From UBA5266 sp002411545 (GTDB lineage Bacteria > Bacteroidota > Bacteroidia > Bacteroidales > WCHB1-69): DNA of 64,000 nucleotides. Every line of letters begins with the position of its first letter. The stretch's first letter is position 1. The stretch spans positions 6,917 through 70,916 of the forward strand of contig JAQUWC010000002.1 of assembly GCA_028693085.1 (NCBI GenBank). Direction: 5' to 3'. The position numbers and the translations under genes were made by a program. Under the pieces are notes generated by a model. The model was not told the origin of the DNA and made no database searches. It saw nothing but the letters and a program-made list of their open reading frames with translations. Positions 55,249 to 64,000 of this stretch are shown in pieces.

Positions 55249-56415
55249 ATGATAAAATATGATTTCGACAAAACCGTCGACAGGAAAAACACAAATTGTG
55301 TCAAACACGATTTAACTTCTTTGTTTTTTGGATGTACTGATTTACTACCCATGTGGATAGCCGACATGGATATCGCCATCCCCGATTTTATTTGTGAAGC
55401 CGTAAAAAACCGTGCCGAACATCCTGTATACGGTTATTCCTTTTTCGGAGAATCGTATTATGCTAATTTTATTCATTGGATGTACAAACGTCATGGCTTA
55501 AAAATTGAAAAAGAATGGATTTGTTTTTCACCGGGTGTGGTTCCTGCATTAAACATGTCGGTACTTACTTTCTCAAAACCAAATGACAAAGTAGTTATCC
55601 AACCACCCGTTTATCCTCCTTTTTTTAATGCCGTTAGCGATCACGATCGGCAGTTAACACAAAATCATTTACGCTTAGAGGGTACTGCCTATACCATGGA
55701 TTTCGATGATTTGGAAAGCCAAATAGATGCCAATACCTCCATGCTCATTCTTTGCAATCCTCACAATCCTATAGGACGTGCATGGACCGAAAAAGAATTA
55801 TTGACGTTAGTAGGCATTTGCGAAAAAAACAACATCTGCCTTGTTTCAGATGAAATTCATAGCGATTTTATTCGTCCACCGCACAAACATAATAGCCTAC
55901 TTTCATTAACAGATAAAACCATTGCATGTTTCTCGCCAAGTAAAACTTTTAACTTAGCCGGCATGTCGACTTCGATGATTGTAATTCCCGATCAAACATT
56001 ACGTGAAAAATACCTCCATACCTTAAACGGATTACACATAGCCTTTGGGAATTTATTTGGAAGTATTGCAACCGAAGCTGCCTATGGGCAAGGAGAAGAA
56101 TGGTATAAACAGCTTTGGGACTATTTACAAGCAAATATTGATTATGTGGTGCAGTTTTGTAAAGCCAACATTCCGCAAATTAAAGTTATGCCATCCGATG
56201 CAAGCTATTTATTGTGGCTGGATTGTCGTGGATTGTCCGCAAATGGAGAAAAATTACAAGAAATTTTTACTGAAAATTTAAAGTTGGGCTTAAACAACGG
56301 AAGCGAATTTGGAAAAAACGGCGAAGGTTTTATGCGTATGAATGTAGCTTGCCCACGCAAAACTTTGGAAGAAGCCATGCAACGTTTACGCTGTTTAGCG
56401 AATTTTATAGCATAA
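55249..56415 (+). CDS. MalY/PatB-family PLP-dependent C-S lyase/aminotransferase
   Basis: A 388-residue fold-type I PLP enzyme. The motif LPMWIADMDI near residue 34 and GVVPALNMSVL are typical of the MalY/PatB group. CNPHNPIGRAWT binds the cofactor, and Lys in FSPSKTFNLAGM is the Schiff-base lysine (about residue 231). Members cleave cystathionine or cysteine, releasing pyruvate, ammonia and thiols. Here it could supply sulfide, but no functional link to the redox operon is shown. It is 2 bases downstream of the S41 protease, probably cotranscribed. Confidence 0.9.
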   Translation: MIKYDFDKTVDRKNTNCVKHDLTSLFFGCTDLLPMWIADMDIAIPDFICEAVKNRAEHPVYGYSFFGESYYANFIHWMYKRHGLKIEKEWICFSPGVVPALNMSVLTFSKPNDKVVIQPPVYPPFFNAVSDHDRQLTQNHLRLEGTAYTMDFDDLESQIDANTSMLILCNPHNPIGRAWTEKELLTLVGICEKNNICLVSDEIHSDFIRPPHKHNSLLSLTDKTIACFSPSKTFNLAGMSTSMIVIPDQTLREKYLHTLNGLHIAFGNLFGSIATEAAYGQGEEWYKQLWDYLQANIDYVVQFCKANIPQIKVMPSDASYLLWLDCRGLSANGEKLQEIFTENLKLGLNNGSEFGKNGEGFMRMNVACPRKTLEEAMQRLRCLANFIA

Positions 56416-56470
56416 ATTTACATTTGCACGCGTAAAAAGATTTTATTTACATTTGTAAAAAATTCTTTGG

Positions 56471-56911
56471 ATGGATACGTTTATACACTTTGGCTATGTG
56501 GGATTGTTCTTGTCGTCATTTTTAGCATCGACCATCGTACCTTTAAGTGCTGATGTAGTTTTAACGGCCCTTGTTCTGCTTAAATTTAATCCATGGGTAT
56601 GTTTAATTATTGCTACCGGAGGAAATTTCTTAGGAGGTCTTACTTCTTATGGTTTAGGATATATAGGCAAATGGGAATGGCTGGAGAAATATTTCAAAGT
56701 AGATAGACAGAAGGTAGAAAATTTTCAAAAAAAAATTACGCAGTACGGGATTTTTGCCGCTGCTTTTGCGTGGTTGCCTTTTGTAGGTGATTTGATTGCC
56801 ATTTCTTTGGGTTTCTTTAAAATTCGTCCTACCTGGGTTTTTATTCTAATGCTCACAGGTAGATTTTTACGTTTTTTTGTTATCATACTGGTAACCTTAT
56901 ATTTTATATAA
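56471..56911 (+). CDS. DedA/YqaA-family small membrane protein
   Basis: A 146-residue inner-membrane protein with about four helices. LSSFLASTIVPLSADVVL near residue 13 and GNFLGGLTSYGLGYIGKW near residue 51 are typical of the short YqaA branch of the DedA/VTT superfamily. FAWLPFVGDLIAISLGFF near residue 98 is the re-entrant membrane motif. Relatives affect lipid-carrier or phospholipid flipping, but the role of this branch is not established. It has its own short upstream gap of 55 bases after the aminotransferase. Confidence 0.85.
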   Translation: MDTFIHFGYVGLFLSSFLASTIVPLSADVVLTALVLLKFNPWVCLIIATGGNFLGGLTSYGLGYIGKWEWLEKYFKVDRQKVENFQKKITQYGIFAAAFAWLPFVGDLIAISLGFFKIRPTWVFILMLTGRFLRFFVIILVTLYFI

Positions 56912-56996
56912 GGATATTTCCTTTCCGGATCTTTCTTATTGAATAACCGGACAAAGAGGAATTAAAAAAGAGTGAAGACTTTATATAGATTTTATA

Positions 56997-57004
56997 TATT
57001 TTTG
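56997..57004 (+). promoter_or_regulatory. -7 promoter box for the phospholipase D family gene
   Basis: TATTTTTG matches TAnnTTTG, 56 bases before the ATG at 57061. Confidence 0.45.
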
Positions 57005-57060
57005 CATCACATTAAAAAAGCATACAATAAAATATAAGAAGTTTATTAGAAATTCAAGGC

Positions 57061-58173
57061 ATGAGAGCTGATCAAGTGGAAAGAAACATCTGTATACAAG
57101 ATTATAATACTTATACTTTTTATAGTACATCGGCAGAATGGTATGAGGATTTAATTCTTGATATACAAAAAGCTGTTTCATTTATTTACATTGAAACCTT
57201 TCGTATGATGAACGATATCATAGGCGAAAAGATATGCAATGCATTGATTGAAAAGGTGAAACAAGGCATACGAGTAAGGTTATTAGTCGATTGGTGGGGA
57301 ACTAGGACTTCGAATGTACACATCAAAAACCTTTCGGAAGCCGGAGGTGAAGTACGTTACTTTCAGAAATTTGTATTTAGTATTGCATTGTTTTCCCGCA
57401 ACCATATGCGCGATCATCGCAAAATCGTAGTAATTGACAATGAAATTGCTTATATCGGGTCTGCCAATTTCAGCCATTATTCTACTCAATGGCGTGAGTC
57501 TATATTGAGAGTCAAAGGGAATGTAGCTGCTATATTGAAGAAAATATTTATGGACAATTATAAAATTTACAACAAAGATATTTTTCATCCCTGGGTTAAA
57601 AAGGCATTTAAGCGCACTATCCTTTTCGATAATTTTTACTTCATACGCGAAGTTCCTTCTGTACTTAGTCAACGTATTAAAAAGAATTATGTGCTTTTAA
57701 TTCAAAGAGCAAAAAAGTCGATTATCATTGAGACTCCTTATTTTATTCCAGGTTATAGAATTTACAAAGAACTTATCAATGCCGCCAAAAGAGGGGTAAA
57801 TGTCAAAATCATAGTGCCAAAATCATCCGATTTAAAAACCATTGACTACCTTCGTGATGCCATCTGGGATAAGCTATATAAAAAAGGTATACATATCTTT
57901 TTCTATACCAAAAGCAACCTACATTCTAAACTCATGCTTATTGATAATAAAACGTTTTCGATAGGTTCTGCAAATTTCGACCATCGTAGTTTTAAATATA
58001 TGTTTGAAATTGCTATGATTAGCGATAATGTAAATGTAAAAACCCTTATTAAAAATCATATCGATGAAACCTTGAACAATACTATTGCATTCGATTTGAA
58101 TGAGTGGAAAAAGCGTCCGTTTTTAAAAAGAATATTGGCTTTGTTGTTTATGCCTATACGTCATTTATTATAG
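57061..58173 (+). CDS. Phospholipase D family protein (cardiolipin synthase-like, no membrane helices)
   Basis: A 370-residue protein with two PLD modules, each with an HxKxxxxD motif: the first includes His119 (DHRKIVVID, then GSANFSHYS), the second His288 (LHSKLMLID, then GSANFDHRS). This is the pattern of cardiolipin synthases, which join two phosphatidylglycerols. The two N-terminal membrane helices of ClsA are missing, so it resembles ClsB. The DedA/YqaA-type membrane protein is directly upstream. It is probably lipid-modifying, but a transphosphatidylase with another acceptor is possible. Confidence 0.85.
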   Translation: MRADQVERNICIQDYNTYTFYSTSAEWYEDLILDIQKAVSFIYIETFRMMNDIIGEKICNALIEKVKQGIRVRLLVDWWGTRTSNVHIKNLSEAGGEVRYFQKFVFSIALFSRNHMRDHRKIVVIDNEIAYIGSANFSHYSTQWRESILRVKGNVAAILKKIFMDNYKIYNKDIFHPWVKKAFKRTILFDNFYFIREVPSVLSQRIKKNYVLLIQRAKKSIIIETPYFIPGYRIYKELINAAKRGVNVKIIVPKSSDLKTIDYLRDAIWDKLYKKGIHIFFYTKSNLHSKLMLIDNKTFSIGSANFDHRSFKYMFEIAMISDNVNVKTLIKNHIDETLNNTIAFDLNEWKKRPFLKRILALLFMPIRHLL

Positions 58174-58609
58174 ATAATAGGTAACCTAACAAGTAAACCA
58201 AAAGATAAAGTCAGCGGGGGTAAGATCGCAAGTAAAAAAAACAATTACGAAAAGAATTATGAATTGTCTTTCGTTCCGAAAAATTAAGAGGTTGCGTGAT
58301 GTGTGAACCTCTGTGGTTCTTTGGTCTAAAACCTTGTAAACTACCTTTTTTCATTTTCAAGAATTTATGCGTTAGAAAATTCCGGGAGGCGTTATCTTGT
58401 TAGAGGGAATCAAATCCTATGGAAAATAATTTTTTTAATTCTACAAATTCTGTAATTCTGTTAAAAGAAAAAATAATACCTTTGCAAAACGAAATTATAG
58501 AGATGAATGGGAACAATCAGAGAAAGAGGGTGCAAGATGTTGGAATAAGGAAAGAAACAATAAATAAAATCTATAATACATAGTCACCTAAGAATAATGC
58601 CCTTACAGT
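58174..58609 (+). other. Intergenic leader region of the histidine kinase
   Basis: In this 436-base gap I find no clear gene. A perfect -7 box TACCTTTG is at 58477-58484, so the kinase mRNA would have a leader of about 120 bases. That leader contains a 26-codon frame (58503-58583, ATG to TAG) that is basic and could be a leader peptide or chance. The segment around 58305-58325 (CCTCTGTGGTTCTTTGG) has the look of a degenerate intergenic repeat. No stable RNA was recognised. Confidence 0.45.
58477..58484 (+). promoter_or_regulatory. -7 promoter box for the histidine kinase gene
   Basis: TACCTTTG, a perfect TAnnTTTG match, 125 bases before the ATG at 58610. Confidence 0.5.
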
Positions 58610-61600
58610 ATGCTTGCTAAACATAAATCCATATTATTTTTTGGATCAGCTTTTTTGGCGTTCGTTTTATGTATTTACATAACACATAATAACATAACAA
58701 AAACAAAACCCGAAAAAGCTTGCGTTTATCTACAAAAAAAGTTTCTACAAAAAGAAAATCTACTACAAAACTACGTAGATTCCATTAACAAACAGGGCAT
58801 AGATAATATTAGCGATTTACTCCTATTCTGCCAAAAGCATAAAATTCATGAAAATGAATTTATCTTTTATATTTATCAAGATAGTGTACTAAAAGCATGG
58901 TCATCCAATCAAATCAATCTCCCCAACATATTAACACAAAAACCTATAAGTCAGAATACATTTTCATTAGAAAGGGATTATGTGTATCATATTAAAGCTG
59001 AAGATGACTCATTATGTATAATGGGTTTTTATATGATAAAGAAATGGAAAAACGATGACCGAAGTTTTTTATCCTTACATAATTTTACGCCTAACAGTTC
59101 TTCTCAGCAAATTGATGTCAGTGTAGATGAAGGAAAATATAATATTTTCAATAATAAAGGGTCCATTGCCTTTTCAATAATCTTCCCCGACGATATAGTT
59201 GTTCCCGATAACATTGCTTTTATAGAACTCATTGCATGGATTTTTGCTTTTTCGTTGTTTGTATTAGGCATATTCTGGCTGATGATGAGTATACCTCTTT
59301 TTGTAGAAAACAAAAACTTGATTTGGATTGTATTATGTTTTATTATAGCCATAATTACTAATTTTCTTAACATCCCTGCTTCTTTATATCATTCCAATTT
59401 ATTCAGTTCTTTATACTATGCTTCTTTTTATTCTTCTTTAGGCATTTTGTTTATTCAATCTTATGCCATATTAATCATTGCTTTACTACTCAACCAATGC
59501 TTTACTCTTCAACTCAAAAACATAAAAAACAGCCGGTTCAACTATTTTCTGGCATGTTTACTCATTATAATAGCATTTATTTTTTATATTTTAGTGTTTA
59601 TTATTCAACACAGTATTGCCAATGATTCAACTATAACCATAACCCCTATTTTGCTTTATAATTATAATGGATTGAGTATAATTATTATTGCTTCTATTTG
59701 TTCCTTGTATTGTGCTTTATTATTTGTTTTTCGAAAATTATTGGAGGAAAGTTATAAACTACTGGGATCGCTTCGTTCATTTATTTTCATCCTTAGCATT
59801 ATCGTTTTATTTTTTATCATAATTACTACTCTATTTTATTTTTACAATTATGCTGTTCGGCCTAATTATTATATTTATCTAATTATATTTCTTTTGTTTG
59901 TTATATTTATCGCCTTACATATTATATATCCCAAACATTTTTCCAGCGTTTTAACCCATACCCTTGCTTTTGCATTATTTAGTTTTACGGTATTTTTTAT
60001 TACTGAAAATGCCAATAATAAAAAAGTAGAACGTCACAAAGATGATTTTGCACAAAATCTTCTGTTAACAGAAGATCCCTTGATGCTATTCGACTTATGT
60101 GAGATGGAAGATAATATTCGAAAAGATAATAAAGTATATTATTACCTGCGTAATGATAGCATTTCAAAAGACAGTATCATAAATTACATTCACAATCAAT
60201 ATTTGATCAAATACATCGATTCTTATCGAAAGAATATATCTTTAAGTATATTATCTACACCTAACGATAAAATCATATATGAAACTAAAAAGAAATTATT
60301 TAATCAAGCAGATAAATTCTCAAACGACAAAAACATAGCTTTTTTTCAAGCAGGAATGGGCAAGTCAAACTATATGATTCATATCCCTATACCTTATTAC
60401 AAACAACAAACGATTGATACCGCCATATTGTTTATAGAAATGGAATCCTTATCGGATTATACCCGACCCCATATCAATAAAACAACCCATCGTATAGAAT
60501 CTGAAATTGCGCAATTGTCGTATGCCGAATATATCAACGACACCCTAAAATCATACAAAGAATCCACTGCTCCTTATAAGCTTTTTCTAAGTGAATACAA
60601 TTTAGATACTCTTTTTAATGGATTAGTGTTTTTTGCCGATGGATACAACCATACCATGTATTTAGACTCCCCCGATAAAGTTTTATTAATGTCAACGTAT
60701 AAAGATTCATTATTCAAACAGCTGTCATCGGTATCTTTTATATTACTTATATTTTTATTTTATAGCATATTTCCTAATATGATGTTATTCTTTTTTGGAA
60801 AAAAACGGGTATACATTAGTTTTAAAGGGCAAATTCAACGGATGACCGTTTATTTATTATTAGGTTCTTCCATTGTAGGAGGAATATTATTTGCTCGCTA
60901 TACCATTGCCACGAATAAAACACAATTAACTAACCAATCCATTAATCGAATTAATACTGTGGATCAGGTCATATTATCTGCATTGGAAGATACCTCGATT
61001 TGTATTGAAAATCTAAATATAGCCAATATAGCCCATTTGCAATATGATTATATAAATGACATCAATATATTTAATCTTAAAGGTGAACGCATCAATATTC
61101 ATAAAAACAAAGCCACTTATCTACAAAGTAGATTTATGCGGATAGAGCCCCAAGCATTACAAGCCATAGGCGAAGAGAAAAACTCGTTGTTTATGCATGA
61201 GGCTATCATCGGTAACAATAAATATGTTATTTTATACAAACCCATGAGAGATCAAGTCGGCGAAATTATAGCCTATCTATCCTATTCGACAGTAACACGG
61301 CAAAATCGTATGGATTATCAGTTAACATCTTTCTTTTCTACTTTCTTAAGTTTATATGGATTATTTATTTTAATAGCGTTAGGTATTGGAAGTTTGGTTA
61401 CTCAATACATATCTGCTTCTTTGACAGAAATATCAAAACGTTTAGCTAAAATTAAATTAAAATCTATCAATGAAAAAATTGAATGGAAGCGAGACGATGA
61501 AATCGGAGCATTGATAGAAGAATACAACCGATTAATCGACGAATTGGAATTAAGTGCCGAGCTACTGGCTCATTCAGAACGGGAATCAACCTGGAAAAAC

Positions 61601-62272
61601 ATGGCCAAACAAGTGGCTCACGAAATAAAAAATCCATTAACTCCGATGAAAATAAGCACACAACAGCTGCAAAAGGAAATCATGGACGGAAAAATAAATA
61701 TTGACAAACTCAAAGCATATACCGGTATGCTGTTGGAGCAAATTGATATTTTAAATGACATAAGCTCCTCTTTCTCTTCCTACGCAAAAATGCATCATGG
61801 AGAAGGAACACAAGAAAACTTGACTCAAATTATTGAAAACTTACTAACGCTCCATGTCAATCAAAATAACTATGAAATTTCTTTTGTTAATAAAGTCACA
61901 TCCAAGCATGCCTTTGTATTTATTAATAAAACACAATTGATTCGAGCACTAAATAATTTAATACGAAATGCCATCCAAGCATCAAAACCCAACGAAAAAC
62001 AAAAAATCATCATTGAATTGACTGATTATGGGCAACAAATGTGGCAAATATTAGTTCAAGACTTTGGAATCGGTATGGATGCAAGCACTAAAAATTTAGC
62101 CTTTACCGCTCATTTTTCGACAAAAACAAGCGGAATGGGATTAGGATTAGTTATGGTTAAAAATATAATTACCGATTGGAACGGTAGTATTTCCTTAGAA
62201 TCAGCCCCTAATATCGGGTCTACTTTCTCTATCCTTTTACCTAAAGCAAATCAGCAAAATATTTCAGTTTAG
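58610..62272 (+). CDS. Large NtrY-like membrane sensor histidine kinase
   Basis: A 1220-residue kinase. One helix (about 8-26) and a sensor region are followed by a block of seven or eight helices (about 205-455), a second extracytoplasmic region (about 460-720), helices near 730 and 770, and a third sensor region (about 790-915). Then come a helix near 925-945 and a HAMP domain. The transmitter has the H-box HEIKNPLTPMK with His1004, an N-box LNNLIRNAIQ (about 1112-1121), DFGIGMD and GMGLGLVMVKN. The H-box is of NtrY type. No response regulator gene is adjacent, so it is an orphan here. Its stop overlaps the convergent DPP IV stop. Confidence 0.88.
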   Translation: MLAKHKSILFFGSAFLAFVLCIYITHNNITKTKPEKACVYLQKKFLQKENLLQNYVDSINKQGIDNISDLLLFCQKHKIHENEFIFYIYQDSVLKAWSSNQINLPNILTQKPISQNTFSLERDYVYHIKAEDDSLCIMGFYMIKKWKNDDRSFLSLHNFTPNSSSQQIDVSVDEGKYNIFNNKGSIAFSIIFPDDIVVPDNIAFIELIAWIFAFSLFVLGIFWLMMSIPLFVENKNLIWIVLCFIIAIITNFLNIPASLYHSNLFSSLYYASFYSSLGILFIQSYAILIIALLLNQCFTLQLKNIKNSRFNYFLACLLIIIAFIFYILVFIIQHSIANDSTITITPILLYNYNGLSIIIIASICSLYCALLFVFRKLLEESYKLLGSLRSFIFILSIIVLFFIIITTLFYFYNYAVRPNYYIYLIIFLLFVIFIALHIIYPKHFSSVLTHTLAFALFSFTVFFITENANNKKVERHKDDFAQNLLLTEDPLMLFDLCEMEDNIRKDNKVYYYLRNDSISKDSIINYIHNQYLIKYIDSYRKNISLSILSTPNDKIIYETKKKLFNQADKFSNDKNIAFFQAGMGKSNYMIHIPIPYYKQQTIDTAILFIEMESLSDYTRPHINKTTHRIESEIAQLSYAEYINDTLKSYKESTAPYKLFLSEYNLDTLFNGLVFFADGYNHTMYLDSPDKVLLMSTYKDSLFKQLSSVSFILLIFLFYSIFPNMMLFFFGKKRVYISFKGQIQRMTVYLLLGSSIVGGILFARYTIATNKTQLTNQSINRINTVDQVILSALEDTSICIENLNIANIAHLQYDYINDINIFNLKGERINIHKNKATYLQSRFMRIEPQALQAIGEEKNSLFMHEAIIGNNKYVILYKPMRDQVGEIIAYLSYSTVTRQNRMDYQLTSFFSTFLSLYGLFILIALGIGSLVTQYISASLTEISKRLAKIKLKSINEKIEWKRDDEIGALIEEYNRLIDELELSAELLAHSERESTWKNMAKQVAHEIKNPLTPMKISTQQLQKEIMDGKINIDKLKAYTGMLLEQIDILNDISSSFSSYAKMHHGEGTQENLTQIIENLLTLHVNQNNYEISFVNKVTSKHAFVFINKTQLIRALNNLIRNAIQASKPNEKQKIIIELTDYGQQMWQILVQDFGIGMDASTKNLAFTAHFSTKTSGMGLGLVMVKNIITDWNGSISLESAPNIGSTFSILLPKANQQNISV

Positions 62273-64000
62273 TAAGCATGGAAATTTTCTATCTTTTTCC
62301 ATAAATGCACACGATCAAATCCTCCTACATTATGACCATGAGTAGGATAAATAAAGTAATCCACTTGTTTTTGAGCTTTGATACTTTTATCAATAAATTG
62401 AAGGGTGTTTTGCCAAACAACGGTAGGGTCGAGTGCTCCATGAAATATCAACAATTTTCCTTCCAGACTATCAACATAATTTAACAAGGAAGCTTTTTTA
62501 TAGCCGTCGGGATTTTCTTGGGGTGTATCCATATAACGTTCCCCATACATGACTTCATAATATTTCCAATCGATTACCGGACCTCCGCAACTGGCACGAT
62601 TAAACACTCCGGGATGTCTTAAAAACATCGACATCGTCATAAAACCGCCATAACTCCATCCATCTATTGAAAGACGATTGGTATCCACAAAATCTAAGGA
62701 TTTTAAATAAGTAACTCCACACATTTGGTCTTCTACTTCTAGATCACCCAAACGACGATGAATGCAACTCTCGAACTCAAATCCGCGATAATTGGTGCCA
62801 CGATTATCCAAAGTGAAAACAATATAGCCTTTTTGTGCCATATAATGCAAAAACCATCCTCCCGATAACCATGAATTGGTTACCATTTGAGAATGCGGGC
62901 CTCCATATACATATATAAATACCGGATATGTTTTGGTGGAATCAAAAGCGGAAGGTAAAATCATACGACAATATAAATCATCCTTATTTTTGTTTTGTAT
63001 TGTAAAGATGCTTGTTTGAGGCAAAGCATATTCATTCAAATGATTCTTATTAGGAAGTAATAAGGCTTTTTCTTTACCATATTTATCTTTAATTTTTATC
63101 TCATTAGCAATCTGTAGGCTATTGTAAGCATCCAAAAAATACTTTCCATCGTAATCGGCGCTTACTTTATGAACTCCTAATTCTTGTGTAATACGTGTTA
63201 TCTTTTGATTTTTAATTTGTAAACTATAAAAATGATTTCCCGTTATTTCATCCTTATTCGCATAGAAAAACATTGTCTTTCCCGATTTATCAAAACCGAC
63301 AATGTCTTTCACTTCCCAAGTTCCCCGAGTTAATTGCTTCATTAATTTACCGGAGATATCGTATAAATACATATGATTCCATCCGTCACGTCGACTTAAC
63401 CACACAAATTGATTGGAATTGTCAGGGAGAAAAAATAAAGGATGACAGGGTTCCACATATCGAGAATTACTTTCTTCAAACAAAGTCTTCATAAAAGCAC
63501 CTGTTTGTGCATCGTATTGATTGCATTTCATATGATTTTGTGCCCGATTGAGCAGACAAATATAGATATAGTTTTCATCCGGACTCCATGTAACGCAACA
63601 AAGATATTGATCTTTAGGTTCTCCGGTTTGCATATATACGATTTTTTTATTTTTTACATCATAAACACCAAGACTTACCCCATGACTGGTTTCACCGGCC
63701 ATGGGGTATTTTTCTTTTTTCAATTCGGCAATACGGCTTGAAATATCTACTAAAGGGTAATCGCTTACCATGCTTTCATCCATTCGATAAAAAGCTAAAT
63801 AATTCCCTTTGGGCGACCAAAAAGACCCTTGTTCTATTCCAAATTCATTGCGATGTACGATATGCCCGAATTTCACCTCCTCGGGAGTTTCTTGATTTAC
63901 TCGTAAGGGGGCAAACTGTTCACTAACTATATATAAATCATTTTTTAATGGTATATGCAACCTGAGCATGATCAAAGTCAACTTGTATGTTTTCGGCATC
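62269..64000 (-). CDS. Dipeptidyl peptidase IV (S9B), 5' end beyond window, frameshifted
   Basis: The C-terminal 560 or more residues are present: a beta-propeller (HRNEFGI, WSPDENYIYI repeats) and an alpha/beta hydrolase domain with Ser in GWSYGGF, Asp in HGALDPTVVWQN and His in YPTHGHNVGG. The gene enters from the right edge. At its 5' side the true frame reads DAENIQVDFDHAQVAYTI, the expected DPP IV sequence, but meets TGA after a run of six A (plus-strand T6 at 63941-63946). Removing one A restores KNDLYIVSEQ and the downstream frame. Either a real frameshift mutation or a homopolymer sequencing error. It releases X-Pro dipeptides, probably in the periplasm. Confidence 0.88.
   Translation of the reverse strand, partial: MPKTYKLTLIMLRLHIPLKNDLYIVSEQFAPLRVNQETPEEVKFGHIVHRNEFGIEQGSFWSPKGNYLAFYRMDESMVSDYPLVDISSRIAELKKEKYPMAGETSHGVSLGVYDVKNKKIVYMQTGEPKDQYLCCVTWSPDENYIYICLLNRAQNHMKCNQYDAQTGAFMKTLFEESNSRYVEPCHPLFFLPDNSNQFVWLSRRDGWNHMYLYDISGKLMKQLTRGTWEVKDIVGFDKSGKTMFFYANKDEITGNHFYSLQIKNQKITRITQELGVHKVSADYDGKYFLDAYNSLQIANEIKIKDKYGKEKALLLPNKNHLNEYALPQTSIFTIQNKNKDDLYCRMILPSAFDSTKTYPVFIYVYGGPHSQMVTNSWLSGGWFLHYMAQKGYIVFTLDNRGTNYRGFEFESCIHRRLGDLEVEDQMCGVTYLKSLDFVDTNRLSIDGWSYGGFMTMSMFLRHPGVFNRASCGGPVIDWKYYEVMYGERYMDTPQENPDGYKKASLLNYVDSLEGKLLIFHGALDPTVVWQNTLQFIDKSIKAQKQVDYFIYPTHGHNVGGFDRVHLWKKIENFHAY

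Noticed and set aside
1..64000. tRNA, rRNA, CRISPR arrays, insertion sequences, prophage
   Set aside because: Intergenic regions were read for T-loop and CCA patterns, regular repeats and transposase-like frames; none was found.

Overview
The window is AT-rich bacterial chromosome from the phylum Bacteroidetes, most likely order Bacteroidales. Four things point there. Many genes are preceded by the Bacteroidetes -7 promoter box TAnnTTTG, and Shine-Dalgarno sequences are almost absent. There is a type IX secretion C-terminal sorting domain and a dipeptidyl peptidase IV. Gene neighbourhoods typical of the phylum are present: ftsX-DUF3098-uppP, and coaX-outer membrane protein-TPR-lptC. Finally, the arsEFG-type arsenic genes are the variants known from Bacteroides. 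Genus and family cannot be fixed from the sequence alone.

Layout. 1-2.3 kb: tail of a membrane transporter with a strong terminator, a DUF456 membrane protein and the M20 dipeptidase pepD. 2.3-7.3 kb: an eight-gene arsenic operon (arsR, arsE, arsF, arsG, arsM, a second arsF-like gene, an ArsP-type permease, arsC) with two matching inverted-repeat operators. 7.4-11.1 kb: a thiol/sulfur redox operon (NifX-thioredoxin fusion, MarR-type regulator, four-domain CoA-disulfide-reductase/rhodanese/TusA/DsrE fusion). Together 2.3-11.1 kb forms a stress island in which the small thioredoxins and the fusion protein could supply electrons and sulfur chemistry for arsenic detoxification. 11.3-22.2 kb: phosphodiesterase, acetyltransferase, a large TPR protein paired with an outer-membrane barrel, SDR reductase, aminopeptidase P, MntP, BASS-type transporter. 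22.1-24.3 kb (minus): aroG/Q, thiD, thiS in one overlapping operon. 24.4-31.7 kb: EnvC-like LytM protein, K+/H+ antiporter, a 1174-residue outer-membrane protein, and the 3' remnant of a T9SS cargo gene. 31.6-42.7 kb: radical SAM protein, ComEC, secreted nuclease, priA and dnaG, and an isolated atpD-atpC pair. 43.0-48.1 kb: queA, coaX and an envelope cassette ending in lptC. 48.1-52.9 kb (minus): mazG, a CapD/WbpM-type dehydratase, ftsX, DUF3098, uppP. 53.4-62.3 kb: S41 protease, PatB-type aminotransferase, a DedA/YqaA-type protein, a phospholipase D family protein, and an NtrY-like histidine kinase. 62.3-64 kb (minus): a dipeptidyl peptidase IV gene that runs off the window and carries a one-base frameshift.

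The most unusual material is the arsenic/thiol island. The ArsE-ArsF-ArsG set looks like a thioredoxin-to-periplasm electron relay as much as a transporter set, two paralogous ArsF proteins are present, and the operators define a specific ArsR box. No rRNA, tRNA, CRISPR array, insertion sequence or phage gene was seen.
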